From Streptomyces omiyaensis (GTDB lineage Bacteria; Actinomycetota; Actinomycetes; Streptomycetales; Streptomycetaceae): a stretch of DNA of 64,000 bases. The notes below the pieces were generated by a model. It was not told where the DNA came from and ran no database searches. It worked only from the letters and a program-made list of their open reading frames with translations. The stretch lies in contig NZ_BMVV01000017.1 in NCBI RefSeq assembly GCF_014650895.1, forward strand, positions 123,954 through 187,953, in the 5' to 3' direction. Below, piece after piece: positions 1-8,981 of this stretch; position 1 is the first letter of the stretch, and the number at the start of each line of letters is the position of its first letter. A program made the translations under genes and the position numbers.

Positions 1-57
1 GTTGCGGACACGCGTCCCGCCGGGGCGTGGGGGGGACCCCCATCGCCCTGCGGGACG

Positions 58-155
58 CCCGCCCACAGGTACGGCGGGGCCTGCCCACAGCGGTGGCGGG
101 CGCCCGCCCGCAGGGACGGCGGGGGCCCGCCCGCAGGGGTCGGTGGGGGCCCCGG
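58..155. repeat. imperfect GC-rich tandem repeats
   Basis: Three to four imperfect copies of a roughly 23-26 bp unit, core GCCCGCCCRCAGG followed by a GGCGGGG-like block, lie in the non-coding stretch before the first gene. I see no credible gene in bases 1-215. The function is unknown; it may be simple replication slippage in GC-rich DNA. Confidence 0.4.
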
Positions 156-215
156 CCGCGGGGGGAGGAGGATGGGGCGGGGGCGTCGTGGGCACGTCCC
201 GGGGGGAGCGCCGTC

Positions 216-971
216 GTGACCAGTCGCCTGTTGATGCCCGTACGGAGCCGCGGGACCGCACCCGCCGGCGTACCGGAGCCCGCCGCCGACCCGACGCCCG
301 GGTCGACCCGGGCGACCGCGATCCTCGACCACGGGCACCCGCTCGTCGCCGCCCTCGCCGCGCGCGCCGCGAGGGGCGGGCGGACCGACCGGGACCGGCT
401 GCGGGCGGCGCACCGGCTGATCGTCGCCGGGGTGCGGCCCGTCTACTCGGTGGAGGACCGCCGCCGGGCCTCCCGCACCCTGCGGCTCGGCCGCGGTTCG
501 TGCAGTCAGCGGATGGCGGTCCTGGAGGCCGTGGCCCGGTCCCTCGGCATCCCCACGCGCGTGCGGGGGCTGCTCGTCGACGGGTCCTTCTGGTACCCCC
601 GCTTCCCGCGCCTGCGGCCCTTCGTCCCGGCCGAAGTGCTGCTCGCCTGGCCGGAGTTCCGCCTCGACGGCGGCTGGGTCCCGATCGCCGGCCTCTTCGA
701 CCACGCGGGCCCCTCGCGGGAGGGCGGCTTCGCCAACACCGGGGCGGAGACGCTCTTCGAGGCGGTGGCCCGCACCGGCGTCGACTGGGACGCCCCGGCG
801 GCCTGCGACGGCACCTCCGGCGCCTGCGACCTCTCCGCCCACCTCCGTACCGATCTGGGCCGCTTCACCTCGCGCGACGAGCTCTTCGGCCGGTACGGGC
901 AGACCCTGTGCCGGCCCGCCCGCACCCTGGCCGAGCCGGTCCTCGGCCGCTGGAGCGCGGGGGCCGCCTGA
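216..971 (+). CDS. transglutaminase-like domain protein
   Basis: A 251-aa protein. I chose GTG 216 because a GGGGGGAG ribosome-binding site lies at 201-208; a frame open further upstream (from 27) has no such site and encodes only low-complexity Arg/Gly/Pro sequence. The middle carries GRGSCSQRM, a typical transglutaminase-core nucleophile context (Cys after a Gly-Ser turn), followed by a hydrophobic helix and RVRG, then a Trp/Asp-rich segment (WVPIAGLFD). The family includes thiol proteases and cross-linking enzymes, and many bacterial members are uncharacterised. No signal peptide or membrane segment is seen, so it is probably cytoplasmic. The full catalytic triad cannot be assigned by eye. 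The gene stands alone, with the peptide-binding lipoprotein 157 bp downstream. Confidence 0.7.
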   Translation: MTSRLLMPVRSRGTAPAGVPEPAADPTPGSTRATAILDHGHPLVAALAARAARGGRTDRDRLRAAHRLIVAGVRPVYSVEDRRRASRTLRLGRGSCSQRMAVLEAVARSLGIPTRVRGLLVDGSFWYPRFPRLRPFVPAEVLLAWPEFRLDGGWVPIAGLFDHAGPSREGGFANTGAETLFEAVARTGVDWDAPAACDGTSGACDLSAHLRTDLGRFTSRDELFGRYGQTLCRPARTLAEPVLGRWSAGAA

Positions 972-1127
972 GCCCCGCCGCGGCGGCCCTTGGGCCGCAC
1001 GAGTGGGGTTTGCCGGGGCCGCCGCCGTGTCGGCGGGGCCGCGTCCGGAGGGTGCCGTTCAGTGGGACGAGTCAGAGAAATCTGATCATCTCCAAATGGC
1101 ACGAAACCGGATGAAGGGGTAAAAGTC

Positions 1128-3554
1128 ATGTCCCAGGTCGGCGCCCCCCGGGGGAGGACATGGGCCGGTCCGTCCGGGAGCCCCCGCTCCCGGACACTCC
1201 GCTCCGTCGCCACCCTCACCAGCGTGGTCCTCGCCGTCACCGTCCTCGCCGGATGCAGCTCCGACGAGGACGCCGCCGCCGGTCCGGCCGCCGCCCAGGA
1301 CAACGCGCCCACCGCGCGCGGCATGGTCGACGACGGCGGCACGCTGCGCTGGGCGGTGGACGCCCTGCCGTCCACCCTCAACACCTTCCAGGCCGACGCG
1401 GACGCCGCCACCGGCCGCGTCGCGGGCGCCGTCCTGCCCGCCCTGTACACCCTGGACGAGCGCGGCCGGCCGCGCCTCAACCCCGACTACCTGGAGACCG
1501 CCGAGGTCGTCGCGACCGAGCCCCGCCAGGTCGTCCTCTACAAGCTCAACCAGCAGGCCGTGTGGAGCGACGGGCGCGAGATCGGCGCCGCCGACTTCGT
1601 CGCCCAGTGGCGGGCCCTCAGCGGCCGCGACACCGCCTACTGGACGGCCAGGAACGCCGGCTACGAGCGGATCGAGAAGATCGAGAAGGGCAAGAACGAC
1701 CTGGAGGTGCGGGTCACCTTCGCCAAGCCCTACGCCGACTGGCGCTCCCTCTTCACCCCCCTCTACCCGAAGCAGGTGATGGGCTCCCCGAACTCCTTCA
1801 ACGACGGGGCGCGCACCACCCTCAAGGTCACCGCAGGACCGTTCCTGCTGGGCAAGGTGGACGCGAAGGGCGGCGATCTCACCCTCACCCGCAACCCCCG
1901 CTGGTGGGGGAAGCCCGCCAAGCTCGACAGCCTCGTCCTGCGGGCCGTCCCCCGCGCCGACCGCGAGGCCGCCCTGGCCGCCGGCAAGCTCGACCTGGCC
2001 GAGGTCGACCGCTCCACCGCCGAGCGGATCGCGCTCGCCCTCAAGGACGCCCGGGCCGGCCGCAGCGGCGCCGAGGCCGCCCGGCTGCACGGCCCCGGCG
2101 CCGGGATCACCCCCGGCAAGGCCCTCGGCTCCTGGGCGCTCGCCCACGGCGAGGACGGGAAGCTCGCCGAGGAGGTCCGCGCCGCCCGCGCCGAGAACAA
2201 GGCCGCCGTGGCCCGCTACGCCCAGGCCCAGACCACCCTCGCCGGCTATGTCGTCCGCAAGTCCCTGGAGCCCGCCTACACCCAGCTCTCCCTCAACGGC
2301 GAGTCCGGACCGCTCGCCGACGAGCGGGTCCGGCGCGCGGTCGCCCGCGCCATCGACCGCAGGGAACTGGCCGAATCCGTGCTCAAGCCGCTCGGCCTCC
2401 CGGCCCACCCGCCCGGCAGCCACCTCGCGCTCGCCGGCCAGGCCGCCTACGCCGACAGCAGCGACGCCCTCGGCGGCCAGGACACCAAGGAGGCCCGGGC
2501 CCTCCTCGCCGACGCCGGCTGGGTCCCCGGCGGCGCCCGGCAGAAGCCGGCCGGCACCAAGGCGGGCTCCGAGGCCGAGAAGGCGGGCTCCGGGGCCGGG
2601 AAGACCGGCGAGAAGGCCGAGAAGCCCGGGGAGAACGCAGAGAAGGCCTCCGGCAAGGCCGGGGACGCGGCGAAGAAGGAGGACGCGGCGAAGAAGGCCG
2701 ACACCGCCTCCGACGAAGGCCTCTACATCGTCGGCGACGACAAGCCCGGCGAGGCCCCCGCCGCCGCCCGGATCGGCCCCGGCGGACCCGAGAGCGGCAC
2801 CCGGGTGCTGGCCCCGGCCCCCGCCGCCGCCCGGGAGAGCGCCGCCCTCCTGGCCCGCGCCGAGGCCCTCGACACCGGCGCCCGCGCCGCCGCCCGGCCC
2901 GGCAACGCCAAGCCGGACAAGGGCGTCGCCGGCGCCTACGCCCCCCTGGGCAGCGCCGCCCCGGCCGTCGCACCCGCCGTCTCCGAGGCCCTCGGCAAGG
3001 ACGGCAAGGCCCTCAGCCTCCGCTTCGTCCTGCCCTCCGGGCCCGGCTCGGAGACGCTGCGGGCGGTCGGCGACCGGATCGTGCGGATGCTCGACGCGGT
3101 CGGGATCCGCACCGAGGTCACCAAGGTCTCCGACGAGAGCTTCTTCAAGGACCACATCGCCTCCGGCGACTACGACCTGGCCCTCTACTCCTGGCCGGCC
3201 TCCGCCTTCCCGGCGACCGACGCCCGGCCGATCTTCGCCAAGCCCGAGCCCGCCTCGGACGGCTCCCTGCTGGTCGAGCAGAACTACTCACGGGTGGGCA
3301 CGGACCGCATCGACCAGCTCTTCGACCAGGCGGCCGGCACCCTCGACGAGGAGGAGGCGGGCGAGCTGATCCGCCAGGCCGACGCCCGCATCTGGGCCGC
3401 GGCCGGATCCATCCCCCTGTACCAGCGCCCCCAGCTGGTGGCGGCCCGCCAGGACGTGGTGAACGCCGGGGCCTGGGGCTTCGCCGCCCCCCAGTACCAG
3501 GACATCGGTTTCAAGAAGAGCGAAACGACCAAGGGTAGCCCGTCGAACCGCTGA
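1128..3554 (+). CDS. ABC transporter family 5 (peptide) substrate-binding lipoprotein, enlarged
   Basis: An 808-aa lipoprotein. The N-terminus has a basic stretch, a hydrophobic helix and a lipobox ending LAGC (Cys43), so it is predicted to be anchored outside the membrane. A family 5 (DppA/OppA-like) fold follows, with LYKLNQQAVWSDGREI and TAGPFLL-type segments. It is about 200 residues longer than usual. The extra part (about residues 467-625) is Lys/Ala/Glu/Gly-rich, with repeats such as GEKAEKPGENAEK, and splits the second lobe. The start ATG follows AAGGGG at good spacing. No permease or ATPase is attached. Two complete peptide ABC operons lie 2.7 kb downstream, so it may feed those or act as a sensor; this is inference. 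Confidence 0.85.
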   Translation: MSQVGAPRGRTWAGPSGSPRSRTLRSVATLTSVVLAVTVLAGCSSDEDAAAGPAAAQDNAPTARGMVDDGGTLRWAVDALPSTLNTFQADADAATGRVAGAVLPALYTLDERGRPRLNPDYLETAEVVATEPRQVVLYKLNQQAVWSDGREIGAADFVAQWRALSGRDTAYWTARNAGYERIEKIEKGKNDLEVRVTFAKPYADWRSLFTPLYPKQVMGSPNSFNDGARTTLKVTAGPFLLGKVDAKGGDLTLTRNPRWWGKPAKLDSLVLRAVPRADREAALAAGKLDLAEVDRSTAERIALALKDARAGRSGAEAARLHGPGAGITPGKALGSWALAHGEDGKLAEEVRAARAENKAAVARYAQAQTTLAGYVVRKSLEPAYTQLSLNGESGPLADERVRRAVARAIDRRELAESVLKPLGLPAHPPGSHLALAGQAAYADSSDALGGQDTKEARALLADAGWVPGGARQKPAGTKAGSEAEKAGSGAGKTGEKAEKPGENAEKASGKAGDAAKKEDAAKKADTASDEGLYIVGDDKPGEAPAAARIGPGGPESGTRVLAPAPAAARESAALLARAEALDTGARAAARPGNAKPDKGVAGAYAPLGSAAPAVAPAVSEALGKDGKALSLRFVLPSGPGSETLRAVGDRIVRMLDAVGIRTEVTKVSDESFFKDHIASGDYDLALYSWPASAFPATDARPIFAKPEPASDGSLLVEQNYSRVGTDRIDQLFDQAAGTLDEEEAGELIRQADARIWAAAGSIPLYQRPQLVAARQDVVNAGAWGFAAPQYQDIGFKKSETTKGSPSNR

Positions 3555-3590
3555 AATCACAGGTCACAACCTCAGAAGCAGCTCAAGTTC

Positions 3591-3619
3591 CTTGCCCGCC
3601 GGTGATCCCGGCGGGCAGG
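3591..3619 (+). terminator. hairpin after the solute-binding gene
   Basis: A perfect 10-bp stem, TGCCCGCCGG (3593-3602) and CCGGCGGGCA (3608-3617), with a 5-nt loop. There is no U-run, as is common in Streptomyces. It lies 37 bp after the lipoprotein stop and probably ends that transcript before typA. Confidence 0.6.
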
Positions 3620-3829
3620 ATCGCGTCGGCCCCTTGACCCGGCCCGCATGACCTTCCCCACACCCTGAGACCCACCCTGAAACGTCCCAGTAGACCCTCT
3701 CGGATCGATCCGGGGAAGCCCCTTGCACGGCAGCCCCGTACCATAGGACATAGCCGTGGCGCGTCCGCCCGGCGGGCGTAAGAGGAACTGACGCCGATTC
3801 CCACGATCCGAGAGAAGCGCAAGCCACCC

Positions 3830-5731
3830 ATGCCCACGCGCCACGACATCCGTAACGTCGCCATCGTCGCCCACGTCGACCACGGCAAGACGACCATCGT
3901 CGACGCCATGCTCAAGCAGGCCGGTGCCTTCGCCGCCCACCAGCAGCTCGACGACCGCATGATGGACTCGAACGACCTGGAACGTGAGAAGGGCATCACG
4001 ATCCTCGCCAAGAACACGGCGGTGAAGTACCACCCCAAGGACGGCGGGGCCCCGATCACGATCAACATCATCGACACCCCCGGCCACGCCGACTTCGGTG
4101 GCGAGGTCGAGCGCGGTCTGTCGATGGTCGACGCGGTCGTCCTCCTGGTGGACGCCTCCGAGGGTCCGCTCCCGCAGACCCGCTTCGTGCTCCGCAAGGC
4201 CCTCCAGCAGCGCAAGCCGGTCATCCTCTGCATCAACAAGACGGACCGCCCGGACTCCCGGATCGACGAGGTCGTCAACGAGACCTACGACCTCTTCCTC
4301 GACCTGGACGCCGACGAGGACCAGATCGAGTTCCCGATCGTCTACGCCTGCGGCCGCGACGGCATCGCCTCGCTGACCAAGCCGGAGGACGGCACGGTCC
4401 CGCAGGACTCGGAGAACCTGGAGCCGTTCTTCTCCACGATCCTGGAGCACGTCCCGGCCCCGGTGTACGACGAGGAGGCCCCCCTCCAGGCCCACGTCAC
4501 CAACCTGGACGCCGACAACTTCCTCGGCCGCATCGCGCTGCTCCGCGTCGAGCAGGGCGAGCTGCGCAAGGGCCAGACGGTCGCGTGGATCAAGCGGGAC
4601 GGCACGATCTCCAACGTCCGCATCACCGAGCTGATGATGACCGAGGCGCTCACCCGCAAGCCCGCCGAGGTCGCCGGCCCCGGTGACATCTGCGCCGTCG
4701 CCGGCATCCCCGACATCATGATCGGCGAAACCCTGGCCGACCCGGAGAACCCGATCGCGCTCCCGCTGATCACGGTCGACCAGCCGGCCATCTCCATGAC
4801 CATCGGCACCAACACCTCGCCGCTCGTCGGCCGTGGCGGCACCGGCAAGGGCGCGGAGGCCAAGTCCGCGGTCAAGGACCGCAAGGTCACCGCCCGCCAG
4901 GTGAAGGACCGCCTCGACCGCGAGCTCGTCGGCAACGTCTCGCTCCGCGTCCTGGAGACCGAGCGTCCGGACGCCTGGGAGGTCCAGGGCCGCGGTGAGC
5001 TCGCGCTCGCCATCCTGGTCGAGCAGATGCGCCGCGAGGGCTTCGAGCTCACCATCGGCAAGCCCCAGGTCGTCACCAAGGAGGTCGACGGCAAGGTCCA
5101 CGAGCCCGTCGAGCGCCTCACGGTCGACGTGCCCGAGGAGCACATGGGCGCCGTCACCCAGCTCATGGGCGTCCGCAAGGGCCGCATGGACAACATGTCG
5201 AACCACGGCTCCGGCTGGGTCCGCATGGAGTTCGTCGTCCCGTCCCGCGGTCTGATCGGCTTCCGTACGGAGTTCCTCACCAACACCCGCGGCACCGGCA
5301 TCGCCCACTCCATCCACGAGGGCCACGAGCCGTGGTTCGGCCAGCTCCAGACCCGTAACAACGGCTCTCTGGTCGCCGACCGCGCCGGTGCGGTCACCGC
5401 CTTCGCGATGACCAACCTCCAGGAGCGCGGCGTCCTGTTCACCGACCCCGGCACCGAGGTGTACGAGGGCATGATCGTCGGCGAGAACTCGCGCTCCGAC
5501 GACATGGACGTGAACATCACCAAGGAGAAGAAGCTGACGAACATGCGGTCCTCGTCGGCCGACTCGTTCGAGGCGATCGTCCCGCCGCGCAAGCTCTCCC
5601 TGGAGCAGTCCCTGGAGTTCTGCCGCGACGACGAGTGCGTCGAGGTGACCCCGGAGGCCGTCCGCATCCGCAAGGTCGTCCTGGACCAGAAGGAGCGCAG
5701 CCGCTCCGCCTCGCGCGCCAAGAACGCCTGA
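3830..5731 (+). CDS. typA: TypA/BipA ribosome-associated translational GTPase
   Basis: 633 aa, normal for TypA. It is an EF-G-like GTPase that binds the 70S ribosome and is used in stress adaptation and subunit assembly. Visible motifs are G1 AHVDHGKTT (about residues 14-22), G2 in GITILAKNT, G3 DTPGHADF and G4 NKTD, followed by EF-G-like domains and a BipA C-terminal domain with PSRGLIGFRTEF. The start ATG follows GAGAGAAG. It is monocistronic, bounded by a hairpin upstream and a very strong terminator downstream. A possible promoter is TTGCAC at 3723 with TAGGAC at 3744, at short spacing and with low confidence. In Streptomyces a typA gene next to bldK-type operons is a familiar context. 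Confidence 0.97.
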   Translation: MPTRHDIRNVAIVAHVDHGKTTIVDAMLKQAGAFAAHQQLDDRMMDSNDLEREKGITILAKNTAVKYHPKDGGAPITINIIDTPGHADFGGEVERGLSMVDAVVLLVDASEGPLPQTRFVLRKALQQRKPVILCINKTDRPDSRIDEVVNETYDLFLDLDADEDQIEFPIVYACGRDGIASLTKPEDGTVPQDSENLEPFFSTILEHVPAPVYDEEAPLQAHVTNLDADNFLGRIALLRVEQGELRKGQTVAWIKRDGTISNVRITELMMTEALTRKPAEVAGPGDICAVAGIPDIMIGETLADPENPIALPLITVDQPAISMTIGTNTSPLVGRGGTGKGAEAKSAVKDRKVTARQVKDRLDRELVGNVSLRVLETERPDAWEVQGRGELALAILVEQMRREGFELTIGKPQVVTKEVDGKVHEPVERLTVDVPEEHMGAVTQLMGVRKGRMDNMSNHGSGWVRMEFVVPSRGLIGFRTEFLTNTRGTGIAHSIHEGHEPWFGQLQTRNNGSLVADRAGAVTAFAMTNLQERGVLFTDPGTEVYEGMIVGENSRSDDMDVNITKEKKLTNMRSSSADSFEAIVPPRKLSLEQSLEFCRDDECVEVTPEAVRIRKVVLDQKERSRSASRAKNA

Positions 5732-5848
5732 CGCGCCCGGAACGCCTGACGTCCGGCCGGTGACGGCCGGCGTCCGCCGAGGGGCGGCGGGCGTCCGCCG
5801 GCGACGGCCGCAGGCCGTCCAGAACGGCTGAGCCGCATCTCACACCGA

Positions 5849-5891
5849 GGGCCTGGCCACTCGCACAATGTGCGAGTGGCCAGGCCCTTTT
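5849..5891 (+). terminator. strong intrinsic terminator of typA
   Basis: A perfect 19-bp inverted repeat (5849-5867 with 5869-5887, outer sequence GGGCCTGGCC) followed by TTTT. It is one of few terminators in the window with a real T-run. Confidence 0.9.
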
Positions 5892-6040
5892 CGTCAAACC
5901 CATTGCCCGGGCCGACCGTCCGGATTCCGGTCATCGCTCACCGGTACGTGTGTTAACGGTCCGTTTCGGGGGTGTCTGTCTGTGCTCAGTTTGTCCGGAT
6001 TTCGGTATCCGGGGCCTTGGTGATGTTGTCAAAACGAGAC

Positions 6041-6050
6041 CACTTAAGTG
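6041..6050. promoter_or_regulatory. palindrome CACTTAAGTG, operator-like
   Basis: A perfect 10-bp palindrome, unusually AT-rich for this chromosome, inside the 342-bp gap between the typA terminator and the first peptide-binding gene. A TTGTCA-like element lies just upstream (6027). It is a candidate binding site for a dimeric regulator of the permease operon. No regulator can be named from sequence. Confidence 0.45.
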
Positions 6051-6084
6051 TGGTTTACGGGTCGGACGTACTTAATAGTTGGCT

Positions 6085-6105
6085 CCATTGAGCTCGGGTC
6101 AATGG
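6085..6105. promoter_or_regulatory. inverted repeat CCATTGA-N7-TCAATGG
   Basis: A perfect 7-bp inverted repeat, 35 bp downstream of the CACTTAAGTG palindrome and 128 bp before the start codon. It could be a second operator, or a 5'-UTR hairpin of the operon mRNA. The rest of 5892-6233 shows nothing else I can support. Confidence 0.4.
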
Positions 6106-6233
6106 GTCACGCACTGTGGGGAGTGCCGACTCACGAGCACACTCGGGGTACCGGGGGATCAACGCCGTCAGGGGTGTCGGCAGGTCTCGAAGTGCCCTTC
6201 TTGATGACAAGTGGACTCATGAGGAGGAAACCC

Positions 6234-7874
6234 ATGCGCGGTGCCAAGAGCGCCAAGTGGGTAACGGGCGCGATCATCGTCGCCCTGGCTGCTACCGCCT
6301 GTGGCGGGGGCAACGGCGACAAGGGCGACAGCGCCGGTGGCAAGGTCGACCCGAACGGCATCTTCTCCGTCGAGCTGGGCGAGCCGGAGAAGCCCCTGCT
6401 CACCGGTGACACGATGGAGTCCAACGGCTCCGCCGTCATGGCCGGCCTGTTCTCGACCCTGGTCGACTACAAGGCCGACGGCTCGCTCGAGATGATCAAC
6501 GCCGAGTCGGTCACCACCACCGACTCGAAGACGTGGACCGTCAAGCTCAAGAAGGGCTGGACCTTCCACGACGGCACCCCGGTCACCGCCAAGTCCTACG
6601 TGGACGCGTGGAACTGGAACGCCAACGTCGAGAACGCCCAGGGCCTCGCCTCCTGGTTCGCCGACATCAAGGGCTTCGAGAAGGTCCACCCGGAGGAGGA
6701 GGGCGCCAAGCCGACCTCCAAGACCCTCGACGGCCTGAAGGTCGTGGACGAGAGCACCCTCACGATCGAGCTCGCGAAGCCGGTTCCGTACTTCGCCCAC
6801 AAGCTCGCCTACATCGTCTTCGCCCCGCTCCCGGAGTCCTTCTTCAAGGACCCCGAGGCCGGCGGCCAGAAGCCGGTCGGCAACGGTCCCTACAAGTTCA
6901 AGAACTGGGACCACAAGAAGCAGATCGAGATCGTCCGCTACGACGACTACAAGGGCCCGAACAAGGCGAAGAACGGTGGTGTGACGTTCAAGAACTACAC
7001 CACCCTCGAGGCCGCGTACGAGGACCTGAAGTCGGGCAACGTCGACGTCCTGCGTCAGATCGCCCCGAAGGACCTCCCGCTGTACCGCACGGACCTCGGC
7101 GACCGCGCCGTGGACCAGGCGTACTCCGCGATCCAGACCATCGCCGTCGCCTTCTACGCCGACCAGTGGAAGAAGCCGAAGCAGGTCGACCCGCGCGTCA
7201 TCCAGGGTCTGTCCATGGCGATCGACCGCGCGACCATCACCAAGACGGTCCTCAACGGCACCCGTGAGCCCGCCACCGGCTGGGTCGCCAAGGGCGTCCT
7301 CGGCTACCAGCCGGACGCGGTCGAGATCACCAAGTACGACCCGGCCAAGGCCAAGGAGCTCATCACCGCCGGTGGTGGCGTCCCGAACAACCAGATCTCC
7401 ATCCAGTACAACGCCGACGGCGGCCACAAGGAGTGGGTGGAGGCGGTCTGCAACTCCATCACCCAGGCCACCTCCGTCAAGTGCGTCGGCGACGGCAAGC
7501 CGGACTTCCAGGCGGACCTGACGGCCCGCAAGGAGAAGCAGGTCAAGTCCCTGTACCGCTCCGGCTGGGTGCTCGACTACCCGGTGAACGCCAACTTCAT
7601 CTCGGACCTGTTCCGCACGGGTGCGGGCGGCAACCAGGGCGACTTCTCCAACAAGGAGCTGGACGCCAAGATCGCCAAGGCCGACTCCGCGAAGACGCTC
7701 GAGGAGTCCGTCAAGGAGTACCAGGCGATCGAGAAGGACCTGGTCAACTACATGCCGTCCATCCCGCTCTGGTACTACAAGGTCAACGCGGGCTTCTCGG
7801 AGAACGTCTCCGGCGTCGCCTACGGCCAGGACGGCGACCCGATCCTGACCGGCGTCGAGGTCAAGCAGAAGTAA
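6234..7874 (+). CDS. oligopeptide ABC transporter substrate-binding lipoprotein, operon 1
   Basis: 546 aa from ATG 6234, which has a near-perfect site GAGGAGGAAA 4-13 nt upstream. The frame is open 62 codons further 5', but those codons lack a signal peptide. Signal: a short basic start, a hydrophobic helix, then the lipobox ATAC (Cys23). The body is a family 5 (DppA/OppA) periplasmic-type fold, with GWTFHDGTPVTAKSYVDAW and NGPYKFKNW typical of the ligand cleft. It captures extracellular peptides and delivers them to the permeases encoded next. It is the counterpart of BldKB-type proteins, which in S. coelicolor import a signal needed for aerial growth. I give no bldK symbol because here the binding protein comes first, and the second operon is nearly the same. 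Confidence 0.93.
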   Translation: MRGAKSAKWVTGAIIVALAATACGGGNGDKGDSAGGKVDPNGIFSVELGEPEKPLLTGDTMESNGSAVMAGLFSTLVDYKADGSLEMINAESVTTTDSKTWTVKLKKGWTFHDGTPVTAKSYVDAWNWNANVENAQGLASWFADIKGFEKVHPEEEGAKPTSKTLDGLKVVDESTLTIELAKPVPYFAHKLAYIVFAPLPESFFKDPEAGGQKPVGNGPYKFKNWDHKKQIEIVRYDDYKGPNKAKNGGVTFKNYTTLEAAYEDLKSGNVDVLRQIAPKDLPLYRTDLGDRAVDQAYSAIQTIAVAFYADQWKKPKQVDPRVIQGLSMAIDRATITKTVLNGTREPATGWVAKGVLGYQPDAVEITKYDPAKAKELITAGGGVPNNQISIQYNADGGHKEWVEAVCNSITQATSVKCVGDGKPDFQADLTARKEKQVKSLYRSGWVLDYPVNANFISDLFRTGAGGNQGDFSNKELDAKIAKADSAKTLEESVKEYQAIEKDLVNYMPSIPLWYYKVNAGFSENVSGVAYGQDGDPILTGVEVKQK

Positions 7875-7900
7875 TCACCCGAGCGTAGTCCGCATGCCGT

Positions 7901-7931
7901 CAACGGGACTGACGGATCGTCAGTCCCGTTG
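7901..7931 (+). promoter_or_regulatory. intercistronic hairpin after binding-protein gene
   Basis: A perfect 14-bp inverted repeat (7901-7914 with 7918-7931, loop GAT) without a T-run, 26 bp after the binding-protein stop and 117 bp before the permease gene. In peptide permease operons such hairpins stabilise the upstream message or attenuate readthrough, giving more binding protein than permease. That role is inferred here. Confidence 0.6.
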
Positions 7932-8048
7932 CGGTGCCTTACGCAGTGGCTGGGGGGCCCTTCCACGGCATCACGCTGTCCGCATACGGGCAGTCATGTC
8001 GCGGGAGGGCCCGTCCGGCTGCGGCCGTCTTATCTCAACGGAGGCATG

Positions 8049-8981
8049 ATGGGGCGCTATGTCGCACGACGACTGCTCCAGATGATCCCGGTCTTCTTCG
8101 GGACAACCCTGCTGATCTTCCTCATGGTCTACAGCCTGCCCGGTGACCCCGTGGCCGGCCTGTTCGGCGACAAGGGCGCGAGCCCGGCGACCATCGAGGC
8201 GATCAAGCACAAGCTCGGGCTCGACCAGCCGCTGTGGAAGCAGTACTGGGACTACATGAGCGGCATCATCCTTCACTTCGACTTCGGGACGCAGATCCGC
8301 AACGATCGCCCCGTGACCGAGGTGCTGGGAGACGCGTTCCCGGTGACGCTCCAGCTGGCCACCCTGGCCTTCGCGTTCGAGCTCATCTTCGGTATCGGCC
8401 TCGGCATCATCGCGGGCCTCCGTGCGGGCCGCCTGGCCGACAACTCGATCCTGATCTTCACCCTGCTGATCATCTCGATCCCGGTCTTCGTGCTCGGCTA
8501 CATCATCAAGATGGTGTTCGCGTTCAACCTGGGATGGATCCAGCCGAACGTCAGCAACGACCAGTTGTGGTCCGAGATGATCGCGCCCGCCGTCGTGCTC
8601 GGCGGTCTCTCACTCGCCTACGTGGCCCGGCTGACCCGCACCACCATGGCGGAGAACCTGCGCGCCGACTACATGCGCACGGCGATCGCCAAGGGCCTGC
8701 CGCGGCGCCGCGTCATCGGCGTCCACCTCATGCGCAACTCGATGATCCCGGTCGTCACCTTCCTCGGTACCGACATCGGCGCCCTCATGGGCGGCGCGAT
8801 CGTCACCGAGCGCATCTTCAACGTGAAGGGCGTCGGTGGCCTGATCGCCGAGTCGATCACCCGGCGCGAGGGAACGACCCTGGTCGGCCTCGTCACCATC
8901 CTGGTGATCGTCTACCTCGTCACCAGCCTGCTCATCGACCTGCTGTACGCGGTCCTGGACCCGAGGATCCGGTATGCCTGA
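8049..8981 (+). CDS. oligopeptide ABC transporter permease, DppB type, operon 1
   Basis: 310 aa, an integral membrane protein with about six helices. The start MGRYVARRLLQMIPVFFG at 8049 matches the paralogue of operon 2 residue for residue in layout; an adjacent ATG at 8046 is too close to the GGAGG site. The EAA-type loop that docks the ATPases is seen in RADYMRTAIAKGLP (about residues 205-218). The C-terminus DLLYAVLDPRIRYA is typical of the DppB/OppB branch. It overlaps the next permease by 8 bases (ATGCCTGA), which indicates translational coupling. Confidence 0.93.
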   Translation: MGRYVARRLLQMIPVFFGTTLLIFLMVYSLPGDPVAGLFGDKGASPATIEAIKHKLGLDQPLWKQYWDYMSGIILHFDFGTQIRNDRPVTEVLGDAFPVTLQLATLAFAFELIFGIGLGIIAGLRAGRLADNSILIFTLLIISIPVFVLGYIIKMVFAFNLGWIQPNVSNDQLWSEMIAPAVVLGGLSLAYVARLTRTTMAENLRADYMRTAIAKGLPRRRVIGVHLMRNSMIPVVTFLGTDIGALMGGAIVTERIFNVKGVGGLIAESITRREGTTLVGLVTILVIVYLVTSLLIDLLYAVLDPRIRYA

